From: Desulfobaccales bacterium
Lineage (GTDB): Bacteria > Desulfobacterota > Desulfobaccia > Desulfobaccales > 0-14-0-80-60-11
Assembly: GCA_037481655.1 (NCBI GenBank)
Contig: JBBFLF010000011.1
Location: 35,798-99,797, forward strand
Direction of reading: 5' to 3'
DNA length: 64,000 nt
Every line of letters begins with the position of its first letter. Position 1 is the stretch's first letter. Both the position numbers and the translations under genes were made by a program. Below, in pieces: positions 49,335 through 59,378 of this stretch. Under the pieces are notes generated by a model. The model was not told where the DNA came from, ran no database searches, and saw only the letters and a program-made list of their open reading frames with translations.

Positions 49335-50303
49335 TCAGGAGGTGCGGGCCAGGAGCATTTCGGTGATGCCCCAGAAATAGCCCTTCTCCGGCGACTCGGG
49401 AAAGAGGCGCAGATCCTCCTGGGCCGCCCGGGTGTATTCCCGGGCCCGGCTGCGGGCGTAGTCCAGGGCGCCCAGGCGCTCCAGGAGCTCCCGGATCTCT
49501 CCGGTGTGCTCCGGGCGCACGTCCTGGGCCAGTTCTTTGAGGCGCCGGCGCTCGGCGTCGGAGGCCCGCTTCAGGGCGGTGATCAGGGGCAAGGTGATGC
49601 GGCCTTCCTTGAGGTCGTTGGCCACAGGTTTGCCAAGCTGCCGCTCGTCGCCGGTGAAATCCAGGATGTCGTCCACCAGCTGGAAGGTGAGGCCCAGATT
49701 GAGGCCGAAGCGGGCCAGGGCCTCCTCCTGCTTCGGGGGGGCGCCGCTGACGATGGCGCCGATCTGACAGGCCGCACTCATGAGCACCGCGGTCTTGCGG
49801 TGGATGACCTCGAAGTACTCCTCTTCCGTGAGGTCCAGGTTGCGGGCGTGCAGGAGCTGGAGAATCTCGCCCTCGGCCATCATGGTGGTGGCGTGGGCCA
49901 AAACTTTCAGGACCTTCAGGCGGTCGGTGGTGACGGCCAAAGACAGGGCCTTGGCCAGGAGGAAATCCCCCACCAGAATCACCGCCTGGTTGCCCCAGAT
50001 GGTGTTGGCGGTGGAGGTGCCCCGGCGCACCGTGGCCGCGTCCACAACATCGTCATGGAGCAGGGTGGCGGCGTGGAGGTATTCGAAAATGGTGGAGAAA
50101 TCGGCCAAGTGATTGCTGCGGCAGCCGCACAGGCGCGCCGACAGCACGAAAAGCAGCGGCCGCACCCGCTTGCCGCCGCTTAAAAGGATGTGCCGCCCCA
50201 CCTGGGAGATGAAGGGCACGTGCGTGGTGAGATTGGCTTCCAGGGCCCGGTTGATGGCCGCGATATCCGGGGCCAGGGCTGCCAGCAGCTCGGCTTGGTT
50301 CAT
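49335..50303 (-). CDS. ispB: Polyprenyl diphosphate synthase (IspB-like)
   Basis: A 322-residue trans-prenyltransferase. LSGGKRVRPLLFVL, the first aspartate-rich motif LLHDDVVDAATVRRG and the second LTFQLVDDILDFTGD are all intact, with GNQAVILVGDFLLAKAL between. The small residues before the first motif (HAAT) fit a long-chain product, as in octaprenyl synthases for quinone tails. It probably makes the menaquinone side chain in this organism. The gene is divergent from the HIT gene. Confidence 0.9.
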   Translation of the reverse strand: MNQAELLAALAPDIAAINRALEANLTTHVPFISQVGRHILLSGGKRVRPLLFVLSARLCGCRSNHLADFSTIFEYLHAATLLHDDVVDAATVRRGTSTANTIWGNQAVILVGDFLLAKALSLAVTTDRLKVLKVLAHATTMMAEGEILQLLHARNLDLTEEEYFEVIHRKTAVLMSAACQIGAIVSGAPPKQEEALARFGLNLGLTFQLVDDILDFTGDERQLGKPVANDLKEGRITLPLITALKRASDAERRRLKELAQDVRPEHTGEIRELLERLGALDYARSRAREYTRAAQEDLRLFPESPEKGYFWGITEMLLARTS

Positions 50304-50443
50304 GGCAAAGTATCCGTCAAGTGAAAAAAATAACTTAGAATCCGGCCCCTGTCAATGCAATTGCGCCGGCCGCGCAGCCCCGATGGACAGGCTGGACGGC
50401 GCCGGTTGAGCCGCAGGCCGGGTGGCCATCCGCACACAGTCAT

Positions 50444-50881
50444 ATGGAGCCACAGTGTAAATTCTGCCGTATTCTCGCCGGGGACCTTGCGGCCTATCCG
50501 GTCTTTGAGGATGTGGCCACCTTCGCCTTTCTGGACCACCGGCCCCTCTTCCCCGGCCACTGCCTGGTCATCCCCCGGCAGCATGTAGCCACTTTGACGG
50601 AGCTGCCTCCGGGGCTGCTGCCGCCCCTGTTTGCCACCGTGCGCCTGCTGGCCCAGGCGGTGCTGGAGGCCCTGGGGGCGGAGGGCTCCTTTGTGGCCGT
50701 CAACAACACCGTCAGCCAGAGCGTGGGCCACCTGCATGTGCACGTGGTGCCCCGCCGCCGCAAGGACGGGCTCAAAGGCTTTTTCTGGCCCCGGCAGAAA
50801 TACCGGGACGAAGCCCATATCCGGGAGGTGCAGGAGAAGCTGGCCGAAGCGGCCCGGCGCCTCAGGGCCGCGGGCTGGTAA
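50444..50881 (+). CDS. HIT family hydrolase
   Basis: A 145-residue histidine-triad protein. CKFCRILAGDLAAYPVFED has the zinc cysteines of the Hint/HIT branch; FLDHRPLFPGHCLVIPRQHVATLTEL and GHLHVHVVPRR (the HxHxH active site) follow. Members hydrolyse dinucleoside polyphosphates or AMP-linked compounds. The gene is followed by repeat copy 5. Confidence 0.9.
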   Translation: MEPQCKFCRILAGDLAAYPVFEDVATFAFLDHRPLFPGHCLVIPRQHVATLTELPPGLLPPLFATVRLLAQAVLEALGAEGSFVAVNNTVSQSVGHLHVHVVPRRRKDGLKGFFWPRQKYRDEAHIREVQEKLAEAARRLRAAGW

Positions 50882-50893
50882 AAGGCATAAGGA

Positions 50894-51030
50894 GTGGGAG
50901 AGGGGGCCAGGGGTCGCAGACCCCTGCCCCCTCTCCCATGCCCTCTCCCCCCACCCCATATAGGGGGTGGGGAGGGGAGCCTGAGCGGAGGGCGGGGGAG
51001 CCACTGCTCCCCCGGCCCTCCCCTCAAAAC
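50894..51030 (-). repeat. Dispersed three-palindrome GC-rich element, copy 5
   Basis: A near-complete copy: GGGAGAGGGGGCCAGGGGTC faces GACCCCTGCCCCCTCTCCC; the centre is CCACCCCATATAGGGGGTGG; GGGGGAGCCACTGCTCCCCC ends it. It lies between convergent genes. This copy is among the least decayed and is the best reference for the consensus. Confidence 0.9.
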
Positions 51031-51044
51031 TTTCCGCCGCCGTC

Positions 51045-51695
51045 TCAAAACTCCCCGGCGAAGAAGAACTCTTCCTCCGGGAGTTTCACGCAGGTGAGGA
51101 AATTGCCGTAGACCGCGCCGGTGTCGATGCCCAGCTTGTTGGGCATGATCAAAGGCGCCCGGAAGGGCGTGTGCCCGAAGACGATCTTCTTGCCGAAGTC
51201 ATCGAAGCACATGATGAACTCCCCCCGGATCCACAGGAGATCCTCCTCCACCTGCTGGTCCAGGGGCACTCCGGGCTTCACCCCGGCATGGACGATGAAA
51301 TACTCCGGAGTCTCGTAATAAGGGAGGAGATCCCGGAAAAAGATCTCATGCTCCGGGGGCAGCCGCAGCTCCGGGAGCTCCTGCCAGTTTTCCCCCCAAT
51401 ACTCCCGGAGCGTGCTCCTGCCGCCGTTGAAGAGAAAAAGCTCCTGGTCCTTGCCGGAGAGAAAGTCCAGGAACATGGCCTCATGGTTGCCCTTGAGGCA
51501 GATGACCCGGTCACCGGGATAGCGGGCCTTGAGGCGCACCAGGTACTCCACCACCCCCCGGGAGCTTAAGCCCCGGTCGATGTAATCCCCTACAAAGACC
51601 AGGCGGTCCCGGCTGAGGTCGGGGTTCACCTCCTCCAGCAAGCGCTCCAGATGCCCCAGACAGCCGTGGATGTCGCCGACGACGTATAAGCTCAC
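51045..51695 (-). CDS. PPP-family serine/threonine protein phosphatase
   Basis: A 216-residue metallophosphatase. The three PPP motifs are present: VVGDIHGCLGHLERL (GDxHG), LVFVGDYIDRGLSSRGVVEYL (GDxxDRG) and VICLKGNHEAMFLDFL (GNHE). Two later histidines (YFIVHAGVKPG, IVFGHTPFRAP) complete the two-metal site. Such bacterial enzymes (PrpA/PrpB-like) dephosphorylate proteins or dinucleotide polyphosphates. The next upstream gene (radical SAM) ends 37 bases away. Confidence 0.9.
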   Translation of the reverse strand: MSLYVVGDIHGCLGHLERLLEEVNPDLSRDRLVFVGDYIDRGLSSRGVVEYLVRLKARYPGDRVICLKGNHEAMFLDFLSGKDQELFLFNGGRSTLREYWGENWQELPELRLPPEHEIFFRDLLPYYETPEYFIVHAGVKPGVPLDQQVEEDLLWIRGEFIMCFDDFGKKIVFGHTPFRAPLIMPNKLGIDTGAVYGNFLTCVKLPEEEFFFAGEF

Positions 51696-51732
51696 GCCCT
51701 CTCCCCCGACGTTGCCTTAGCCTCTTGGCTCC

Positions 51733-52668
51733 TCACAATTCCAGCCAGCGGAAAAGCCGCTCCCGGCGGTCCAGACGGGTGAGGCCCGCCGCCCTCGCCG
51801 CCCGCTCCGCTTCCCTGAGCTCCAGATCGGTGGGGAAGCGCCTGAGAGAGGGGTGCTCCACCGCCTTGCCGCAGGGCCGGTACTGGGCCATGACATTCAC
51901 ATAGGTGTTGGGGGAGATCTCCTTGGCCAGAAACTCCATGCACTCCTTGGTGCCCGCCAGATTGTCCGGGAGTACCAGATGCCGCACCAACAATCCCCGC
52001 CGGGCAATCCCCTCCTCGTCCATCACCAGATCCCCCACCTGGCGGTGCATCTCCTTTAAGGCCGCCTTGGCCACCTCGGGATAATCCTTGGCAATGCAGA
52101 GCTCCGCCGCCACTTTGGGGTCCCAGAACTTGAAATCCGGCATGTAAATGTCAATCACCCCGTCCAATATCTGCAACGTCTCCACCGCATCATAACCCCC
52201 GGTGTTATACACCAAAGGCACATTCAATCCCGCCTCAATGGCCTTGGGCAAAGCCGCCAGGATCTGATAGACCTGATGCGACGGCGTCACAAAATTGATG
52301 TTGTGGCAGCCTTTTTTCTGCAAAAACACCATGATGGCCGCCAGATCGTCAACGGTGATCTCCTCCCCCTCCCCCCCATGACTGATGTCCCAGTTCTGGC
52401 AGAAAATGCAATACAGATTGCAATGCGTGAAAAAAATGGTGCCGGACCCCCGGCGCCCCACCAAGGGATCCTCCTCCCCGAAATGCGGCCCATACGAGGC
52501 CACAATGGGCAGGTCCCCGGTGCGACACAACCCCAGCTCCCCATGATGCCGGTCCACCAGACAACGATGCGGACACAACGTGCACTGATTTAAAATGTCA
52601 TACGCCGCGGCAATCTTCTTCTCCAATTCGCCCCGACGATACGTCTCCACATACACCGGCTCCCACAT
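51733..52668 (-). CDS. Radical SAM protein, PflA/YgiQ-like activating-enzyme family
   Basis: A 311-residue radical SAM protein. An N-terminal cysteine set CTLCPHRCLVDRHHGELGLCRTG resembles the zinc or cluster part of COG1313 proteins; the radical SAM site is TIFFTHCNLYCIFCQNWDIS (CxxxCxxC). HNINFVTPSHQVYQILAAL and DGVIDIYMPDFKFWD continue the barrel. Members are called pyruvate formate-lyase activating-like but their targets are mostly unknown. No glycyl-radical enzyme is in the window. Repeat copy 6 separates it from the helicase gene. Confidence 0.85.
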   Translation of the reverse strand: MWEPVYVETYRRGELEKKIAAAYDILNQCTLCPHRCLVDRHHGELGLCRTGDLPIVASYGPHFGEEDPLVGRRGSGTIFFTHCNLYCIFCQNWDISHGGEGEEITVDDLAAIMVFLQKKGCHNINFVTPSHQVYQILAALPKAIEAGLNVPLVYNTGGYDAVETLQILDGVIDIYMPDFKFWDPKVAAELCIAKDYPEVAKAALKEMHRQVGDLVMDEEGIARRGLLVRHLVLPDNLAGTKECMEFLAKEISPNTYVNVMAQYRPCGKAVEHPSLRRFPTDLELREAERAARAAGLTRLDRRERLFRWLEL

Positions 52669-52685
52669 GACTATCTCCTCGGATG

Positions 52686-52823
52686 AGGTGGGGGAGGGGG
52701 CCAGGGGTCAGTGGACCCCTGCCCCCTCCCCCACGCCCCCGCCCCCAACCCCATAAAGGGGGTTGGGGTGGGGAGCGTGAGGGGAGGGCGGGGGAGCGGC
52801 GCTCCCCCGGCCCTCCCCTCACA
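52686..52823 (-). repeat. Dispersed three-palindrome GC-rich element, copy 6
   Basis: Near-complete: GGAGGGGGCCAGGGGTC faces GACCCCTGCCCCCTCC (with AGTG between); the centre is CAACCCCATAAAGGGGGTTG; the last module is GGGGGAGCGGCGCTCCCCC. It lies between co-directional minus-strand genes. Confidence 0.9.
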
Positions 52824-52826
52824 TTT

Positions 52827-54785
<1,959 letters not shown>

Positions 54786-54868
54786 GAGGAGTCGGTTTTT
54801 GATTGATTATAACCCGAACCGGGGGACGGGGGAATGTTCCCGTGAAGGTGAGGCAGGACCGGCGGCTT

Positions 54869-56266
54869 TCAGGAGGTGGAGCCGGCCGGGGCCGAGGCGG
54901 GGGTGGCGGAGGAATTCTCCCTCTTTTCCTCGCTCTCGGCAGCGCTTACCGTGGCCGCGGGCAGGGTGAAGAAGAAGGTGGCGCCGCAGCCGGGCTGGGA
55001 CTCCACCCAGATACGGCCGCCGTGGCGTTCGATGATCTTTTTGCAGATGGCCAGGCCGATGCCGGTCCCGGGATACTCCTGCCGGGAGTGCAGCCGTTCA
55101 AACATGAGGAAGATGCGGTCGAAGTGCTTGGGATCGATGCCGATGCCCTGATCCTGCACATAGATTTCCCACTTGCCGTTCACCGGCCGAGCGCCCAGGT
55201 GGATGCGGGGCGGTTTGTCGCCGCAGAACTTCAGGGCATTGCCGATGAGGTTCTGGAAGACCCGGGTGAGCTGGGCCGGGTCGGCCAGCACCGTGGGCAG
55301 AGGGTCCCGGGTGATCACGGCCTGCTTGGCCTGGATGATGAGGCTCAAGTCCTGGAGCACCCGGTCCACCAGGGGGTCCAGGGCCACGGGGACAAAGTCC
55401 TTCCCCCGACTGGTGACCCGGGAGTAATCCAGCAGGTCCCGGATCATCTGCTCCATGCGGGTGATGCTGTTCAAGGCGTTGTCGATGAACTCCTGGGCCT
55501 TGGGGTCCAGGTCGTTTTTGTAGCGCCGGGCCAGGAGCTGCAGGAAACCGGCGGCCACATGCAGGGGCTCCTGGAGGTCATGGGAAACGAGGTAGGCGAA
55601 CTGCTCCAGCTCGGCGTTGGAGCGGGCCAGCTCCTGGGCCTTGAGGGCCAGAAGGTCCTGGGTGCGGCGGTGTTCGGCGATCTCTTTCCGAAGCTGCTCG
55701 TTGGCCTGGGCCAGCTCCCGGGTGCGCTCCCGCACCCTTTCCTCCAGCTCGGCATAGGCCCGCTGCAGGGCCTCCTGGGCCCGCTTGCGCTCGGTAATGT
55801 CCTCGATGGCCAAAAGGATCATGTCCGGGCGGCCCGCCCGCCCGGGGAGCAGCCGGGCGTTGAGGAGCATGGTCTTGACCCCGATGTAGGGGAAATCATG
55901 CTCCACCTCGAAGTCTTCAAAGACGCTACGCTCCGGGATGATTTTTTCCAGAAGCTCCCTCAGGCGGGGGATATCCCACTGCCGGTTCCCCAGGTCATAC
56001 AGGAAGCGGCCTTCGGTCTCCTGGGGGGTCACCTGGAAGGTGCGGTAAAAGGAGGGGTTTGCCGCCACCACCTTGAGCTCGCCGTCCAGGACCACCAAAG
56101 GTTCCCGCACCGTCTCCACGATGCTCTCCATGAAGGCCAGGGCCTCCCGCAGGGCCTGCTCCGTCACGGGGCCGGTTTTGACGGACCCGGCCGCGTCCCC
56201 TGGGCTATCCTGGGAAGGGAATGGCTTCGGGGCTTCAGGGTGCAGAGATTTGCTGGAGTCCGTCAT
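54869..56266 (-). CDS. PAS-domain sensor histidine kinase (orphan)
   Basis: A 465-residue kinase. After about 25 residues a PAS domain covers about 28-150 (LAFMESIVETVREPLVVLDGELKVVAANPSFYRTFQV); a coiled coil (QEALQRAYAELEERVRERTRELAQANEQLRKEIAEH) leads to the H box LEQFAYLVSHDLQEPLHVAAGFLQLL. N box FQNLIGNALKFC, G1 YVQDQGIGIDPKHFDRIF and GTGIGLAICKKIIERHGGRIWVES follow. It lacks transmembrane segments, so it is cytoplasmic. The H-box type resembles bacteriophytochrome-like kinases. No response regulator is adjacent; a lone receiver protein is encoded at 39574. Confidence 0.92.
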   Translation of the reverse strand: MTDSSKSLHPEAPKPFPSQDSPGDAAGSVKTGPVTEQALREALAFMESIVETVREPLVVLDGELKVVAANPSFYRTFQVTPQETEGRFLYDLGNRQWDIPRLRELLEKIIPERSVFEDFEVEHDFPYIGVKTMLLNARLLPGRAGRPDMILLAIEDITERKRAQEALQRAYAELEERVRERTRELAQANEQLRKEIAEHRRTQDLLALKAQELARSNAELEQFAYLVSHDLQEPLHVAAGFLQLLARRYKNDLDPKAQEFIDNALNSITRMEQMIRDLLDYSRVTSRGKDFVPVALDPLVDRVLQDLSLIIQAKQAVITRDPLPTVLADPAQLTRVFQNLIGNALKFCGDKPPRIHLGARPVNGKWEIYVQDQGIGIDPKHFDRIFLMFERLHSRQEYPGTGIGLAICKKIIERHGGRIWVESQPGCGATFFFTLPAATVSAAESEEKRENSSATPASAPAGSTS

Positions 56267-56638
56267 AGAGGGTCAGCGAACATCTTCGCCAGAGCACGGA
56301 AGAGGGCTTTTGAGGCCGCCTTTATGGGGCCAGCCCGGCTAACTTCTTTCTATGTTGGAAAATTTCCTGGCGAAATTCCATCTTCATATTAATCCCGCTC
56401 CCTGACATGTCAATGGGAGAGGGTCGGGCGGCGGCCAAGGGAGGGAAAAATCCTTGCCTTTTCCCTTCCCAAGTAATATAAAGACTTGCGGATGGGGCAT
56501 GAAGCCCCACGGTGAAAAGCGCGGTTTGACACACTCAGGCCATGAAGGCTTGCCGCTCCCGGCAGGGGTGCGGGCCTTCAGGGCCTTTTTTATTGCCGGG
56601 CGCCGCGGGCTCCCAGGCGGCAGGAGGAAGGGAAGGGC
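56267..56638. other. Intergenic leader before the nickel transport cluster
   Basis: 372 bases between the divergent kinase and nikM genes. It includes GGGGC/GCCCC and other small hairpins at 56490-56515, TTGACA at 56526-56531 without a matching -10, and an attenuator-like structure at 56543-56591 listed separately. No gene is visible. Confidence 0.45.
56543..56591 (+). promoter_or_regulatory. Attenuator-like leader of the nik cluster
   Basis: TGAAGGC (56543-56549) can pair with GCCTTCA (56574-56580), enclosing TGCCG/CGGCA. The right arm overlaps a second hairpin, GGCC (56573-56576) with GGCC (56582-56585), which is followed by six T residues. The two folds exclude each other, as in antiterminator/terminator switches. 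It lies about 50 bases before nikM. No known riboswitch consensus could be matched. Confidence 0.4.
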
Positions 56639-57253
56639 ATGCATATCTCGGAAGGGGTGCTGTCGCCGGCGGTGTTGGCCGGGGGCGCGGCCCTGGCGGC
56701 CGCCGGCACGGCCATCGGCCTCAGAAAACTGGACTATGAGGCCATCCCCCGGGTGGCGCTTTTGTCCGCCGCCTTCTTTGTGGCCACCCTCATTCACGTG
56801 CCGGTGGGGCCGGTGGGGCTGCACCTGGTCTTAAATGGCCTCATGGGGCTGCTCCTCGGCTGGCCGGCCTTTCCCGCCATCCTCATCGCCCTGTTTTTGC
56901 AGGCCCTCCTCTTTCAGTTCGGCGGCCTCACGGTCCTGGGGGTGAACACCGTCACCATGGCGGTGCCGGCGGTCGTCTGCTTCTACCTTTACCGTCCCCT
57001 GCTCCGGCGCGGGGGGAGGGTGGCCCTGGCGGCCGCCGCGGCCTGCGGGGCCACCGCCATTCTGTTGAGCGGTCTCCTGGTGGCGGTGGCCCTCCTGTTC
57101 ACCGGGGAGGGGTTCCTCCGGGTGGCCCAACTGGTGGCCCTGGCGCATCTGCCGGTGATGGCGGCGGAGGGGGTCATCACCCTGTTTGTCTTTCTTTTCC
57201 TGAAAAAAGTCCGTCCGGAGATGCTGGAGGGAATCTATGGCCCGGTATCATAA
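56639..57253 (+). CDS. nikM: ECF transporter substrate-binding membrane protein NikM
   Basis: A 204-residue CbiM/NikM protein. The N-terminus MHISEGVLS has the invariant second-position histidine that binds metal through its backbone and side chain. The motif VPVGPVGLHLVLNGLMGLLLG near residue 59 is the nickel-type form; cobalt-type CbiM proteins usually show SxxHPTG there. About six helices. It captures Ni2+ (inferred) or Co2+ in the inner membrane for the NikQO motor. GGAGGAAGGGAAGGGC precedes the ATG. First gene of the cluster; the stop overlaps the nikL start. Confidence 0.85.
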   Translation: MHISEGVLSPAVLAGGAALAAAGTAIGLRKLDYEAIPRVALLSAAFFVATLIHVPVGPVGLHLVLNGLMGLLLGWPAFPAILIALFLQALLFQFGGLTVLGVNTVTMAVPAVVCFYLYRPLLRRGGRVALAAAAACGATAILLSGLLVAVALLFTGEGFLRVAQLVALAHLPVMAAEGVITLFVFLFLKKVRPEMLEGIYGPVS

Positions 57254-57896
57254 GCGATGTGGCCGGGGAAGTATTGCCGCGCTCATGCTGCTGCTGGCGG
57301 GACTGACGGCCAGCCCGGCCCTGGCCCATCGGGTGCTGGTCTTCGCCTTTGCCGAAGGGGACAAGGTCCAGGTGGAGGCCAAGTTCGTCCCGGACACGCC
57401 CGTGCGTCAGGGCACGGTGCGGGTGCTGGAGGCCGCGGAGGGCCGGGAGCTTCTCACCGGCACCACCGATGAGCAGGGAAAATTCTCCTTTCCCATCCCG
57501 GCGGCAGCCCGAGAGAAGCGGCTGAATCTCAGGATCGTGGTTGAGGCGGCCATGGGCCACCGGGGCGAGTGGCTGCTGAAGGCGGACACCTATCTGCCCC
57601 CGGCTGCGGCTGCGGGCCCGGCCCCGCCGACGCCTGCCGCCGGGATAACCGCGGCGGCGCCGGCTCCGACGCCTCCGGCGGCCGCCCGCCCGGCCCCTGC
57701 GGCTTTGGATACCGAAGCCCTGGAGGCCGCCCTGAACCGGGCCCTGGAGCGGCAACTGGCGCCCATGAAGGAGATGCTGGCCGAGCTCTCCCAGCGGCGC
57801 ACCACCCTGCCGGACATCCTGGGCGGCATCGGCTATATTGTGGGCTTCTTCGGCCTGTGGGCTTATTTCCAGAGCCGGAGGCAGAACCGCCCGTGA
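57237..57896 (+). CDS. nikL: Accessory membrane protein of the nickel ECF transporter (NikL-like)
   Basis: A 219-residue protein in the place of NikN/NikL. A signal-like N-terminus (IAALMLLLAGLTASPALA) leads to HRVLVFAFAEGDKVQVEAKFVPDTPV, a beta domain with a metal-capable histidine right at the mature end; a long proline/alanine linker (residues about 118-160) and a C-terminal transmembrane helix (ILGGIGYIVGFFGLWAYF) follow. This two-helix layout with a periplasmic domain is that of NikL in nickel ECF systems, and the neighbour order fits. The linker is unusually long. Overlaps nikM by 17 bases and the NikQ gene by four. Confidence 0.75.
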   Translation: MARYHKRCGRGSIAALMLLLAGLTASPALAHRVLVFAFAEGDKVQVEAKFVPDTPVRQGTVRVLEAAEGRELLTGTTDEQGKFSFPIPAAAREKRLNLRIVVEAAMGHRGEWLLKADTYLPPAAAAGPAPPTPAAGITAAAPAPTPPAAARPAPAALDTEALEAALNRALERQLAPMKEMLAELSQRRTTLPDILGGIGYIVGFFGLWAYFQSRRQNRP

Positions 57897-58681
57897 GCGC
57901 CATCCGGGAGCCCTTCTCCGAAGGGGATTCCCTCATCCATCGCCTGGACCCCCGGGGCAAGGTGCTGGCCGCCGCCGCCTTCGCGGTGCTGGTGGCGGTG
58001 AGCCGCTCCTCTGCCACCGCCGCAGCCGGCCTGGCCTTGGCGGTGCTCGCAGTGCTGGCGGCCCGCCTGCCGGGGCGCAAGGTGGCCGCCCGCCTCCTGG
58101 TGGTGAACGGCTTTGTCATCTTTCTGTGGCTGGTGTTGCCTTTTACCTACCTGGGGGAGGTCCTCTGGCGCTGGGGGTGGCTTGCGGCCACCCGGGAGGG
58201 CTTGTCCGCCGCCGGCCTCATCACGCTTAAGTCCAACGCCATTTTGCTGGGTCTCATCGCCCTCATCGCCACCGTGCCCATCGTGGACCTGGGCCAGGCC
58301 TTGCACCGCCTGCGGCTGCCGGATAAGCTCTGCCATCTGCTGCTCTTCACCTACCGCTACCTTTACGTCTTTGAGCAGGAATACCAGCGGCTTATCCAGG
58401 CCATGAAGATCCGGGGCTTCCGGCCGAAAACCGACCTGCACACCTACCGCAGCTACGCCTATCTGGCGGCCATGCTTCTGGTGCGGAGCTACGACCGGGC
58501 CGAGCGGGTCTATCAGGCCATGCTCTGCCGGGGCTTTCAGGGGCGGTTTTACAGTCTGAAGGAGTTTTCCTGGCAGCGCCGGGACCGGGTCTTTCTGGCC
58601 ACGGCAGGGATCGGCCTGCTGACTCTGGCCGGGGTGGAATGGCTTCTCCCGTGGGCCCTCGGGCGGACTGGAGGCGGCTGA
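57893..58681 (+). CDS. nikQ: ECF transporter transmembrane protein NikQ (CbiQ family)
   Basis: About 262 residues. SLIHRLDPRGKVLAAAAFAVLVAVS is the CbiQ family opening; several helices follow and the coupling motifs for the ATPase are AMKIRGF and AMLCRGFQGRF (the A-x-x-x-RG motifs). It forms the scaffold between NikM and NikO. The start is GTG at 57893, overlapping the previous stop (GTGA), preceded by GGAGG. It ends one base before the NikO gene. Confidence 0.9.
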   Translation: MSAIREPFSEGDSLIHRLDPRGKVLAAAAFAVLVAVSRSSATAAAGLALAVLAVLAARLPGRKVAARLLVVNGFVIFLWLVLPFTYLGEVLWRWGWLAATREGLSAAGLITLKSNAILLGLIALIATVPIVDLGQALHRLRLPDKLCHLLLFTYRYLYVFEQEYQRLIQAMKIRGFRPKTDLHTYRSYAYLAAMLLVRSYDRAERVYQAMLCRGFQGRFYSLKEFSWQRRDRVFLATAGIGLLTLAGVEWLLPWALGRTGGG

Positions 58682-58682
58682 C

Positions 58683-59354
58683 ATGCACCACATCGCAGGC
58701 GAACCCATCATTGCCGTGCAGCATCTCACCTTCCGCTATCCCGGGGCGGCGCGGCCGGTGTTTGAGGACTTCACCTTTGAGCTGCAGCCGGGGCACCACC
58801 TGGGGCTGGTGGGTCCCAACGGCGCCGGCAAGACCACCCTGTTGCATCTCCTCATGGGACTTTTGAAACCCCAAGCGGGCCGCATCTTCATCTTCGGGAA
58901 GGAAGTGAGCACCGAAAAGGACTTTGCCTGGGTCCGGCAGCGGGTGGGGCTGCTCTTCCAGAATCCGGACGACCAGCTCTTCTGCCCCACGGTGCTGGAG
59001 GATGTGGCCTTCGGGCCCCTGAATCAAGGAAAGACCACGGCAGAAGCCGTCGCCCTCGCCCGGGAGACCATGGCGAAGCTGGGCCTGGAGGGCTTTGAGG
59101 AGCGCATCACCTACAAGCTCTCCGGAGGGGAGAAAAAGCTGGTGGCCCTGGCCACCGTCCTGGCCATGCAGCCGGAGCTGCTCCTGCTGGACGAACCCAC
59201 CAGCGGCCTGGACGAAGCCACCAAGCATCGCCTCATCCACATCCTCCAGAACCTGGAGATCGCCTACATGATCGTCTCCCACGAGCGGGAGTTCCTCAAC
59301 GAAACCGTCAGGACATGCTGCCATGTGCACTCGCACTGCTGTCAGCCGGAGTGA
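58683..59354 (+). CDS. nikO: ECF transporter ATPase NikO (CbiO family) with Cys/His-rich tail
   Basis: A 223-residue ABC ATPase. Walker A LVGPNGAGKTTLLHLLMG, Q loop VGLLFQNPDDQLFCPTVLEDVAFGP (ECF ATPase type), signature KLSGGEKKLVALATVL, Walker B LLLLDEPTSGLD and H loop IVSHE are all intact. It drives metal import. The last residues are RTCCHVHSHCCQPE: four cysteines and two histidines within eleven residues, a likely metal-binding tail that is not part of the usual family. It is shorter than typical CbiO (about 270 residues). Confidence 0.93.
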   Translation: MHHIAGEPIIAVQHLTFRYPGAARPVFEDFTFELQPGHHLGLVGPNGAGKTTLLHLLMGLLKPQAGRIFIFGKEVSTEKDFAWVRQRVGLLFQNPDDQLFCPTVLEDVAFGPLNQGKTTAEAVALARETMAKLGLEGFEERITYKLSGGEKKLVALATVLAMQPELLLLDEPTSGLDEATKHRLIHILQNLEIAYMIVSHEREFLNETVRTCCHVHSHCCQPE

Positions 59355-59378
59355 GTGCGGCAGAAGGGGGATGAATGG

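Noticed and set aside
50894..51097. Short open frames through the GC-rich repeats
   Set aside because: Each copy yields the same Pro/Gly/Arg-rich peptide because the DNA repeats; no ribosome binding sites, and frames change between copies.
54803..56392. A 529-codon open frame antisense to the histidine kinase
   Set aside because: The kinase strand has every expected motif; the antisense frame is a GC artefact.
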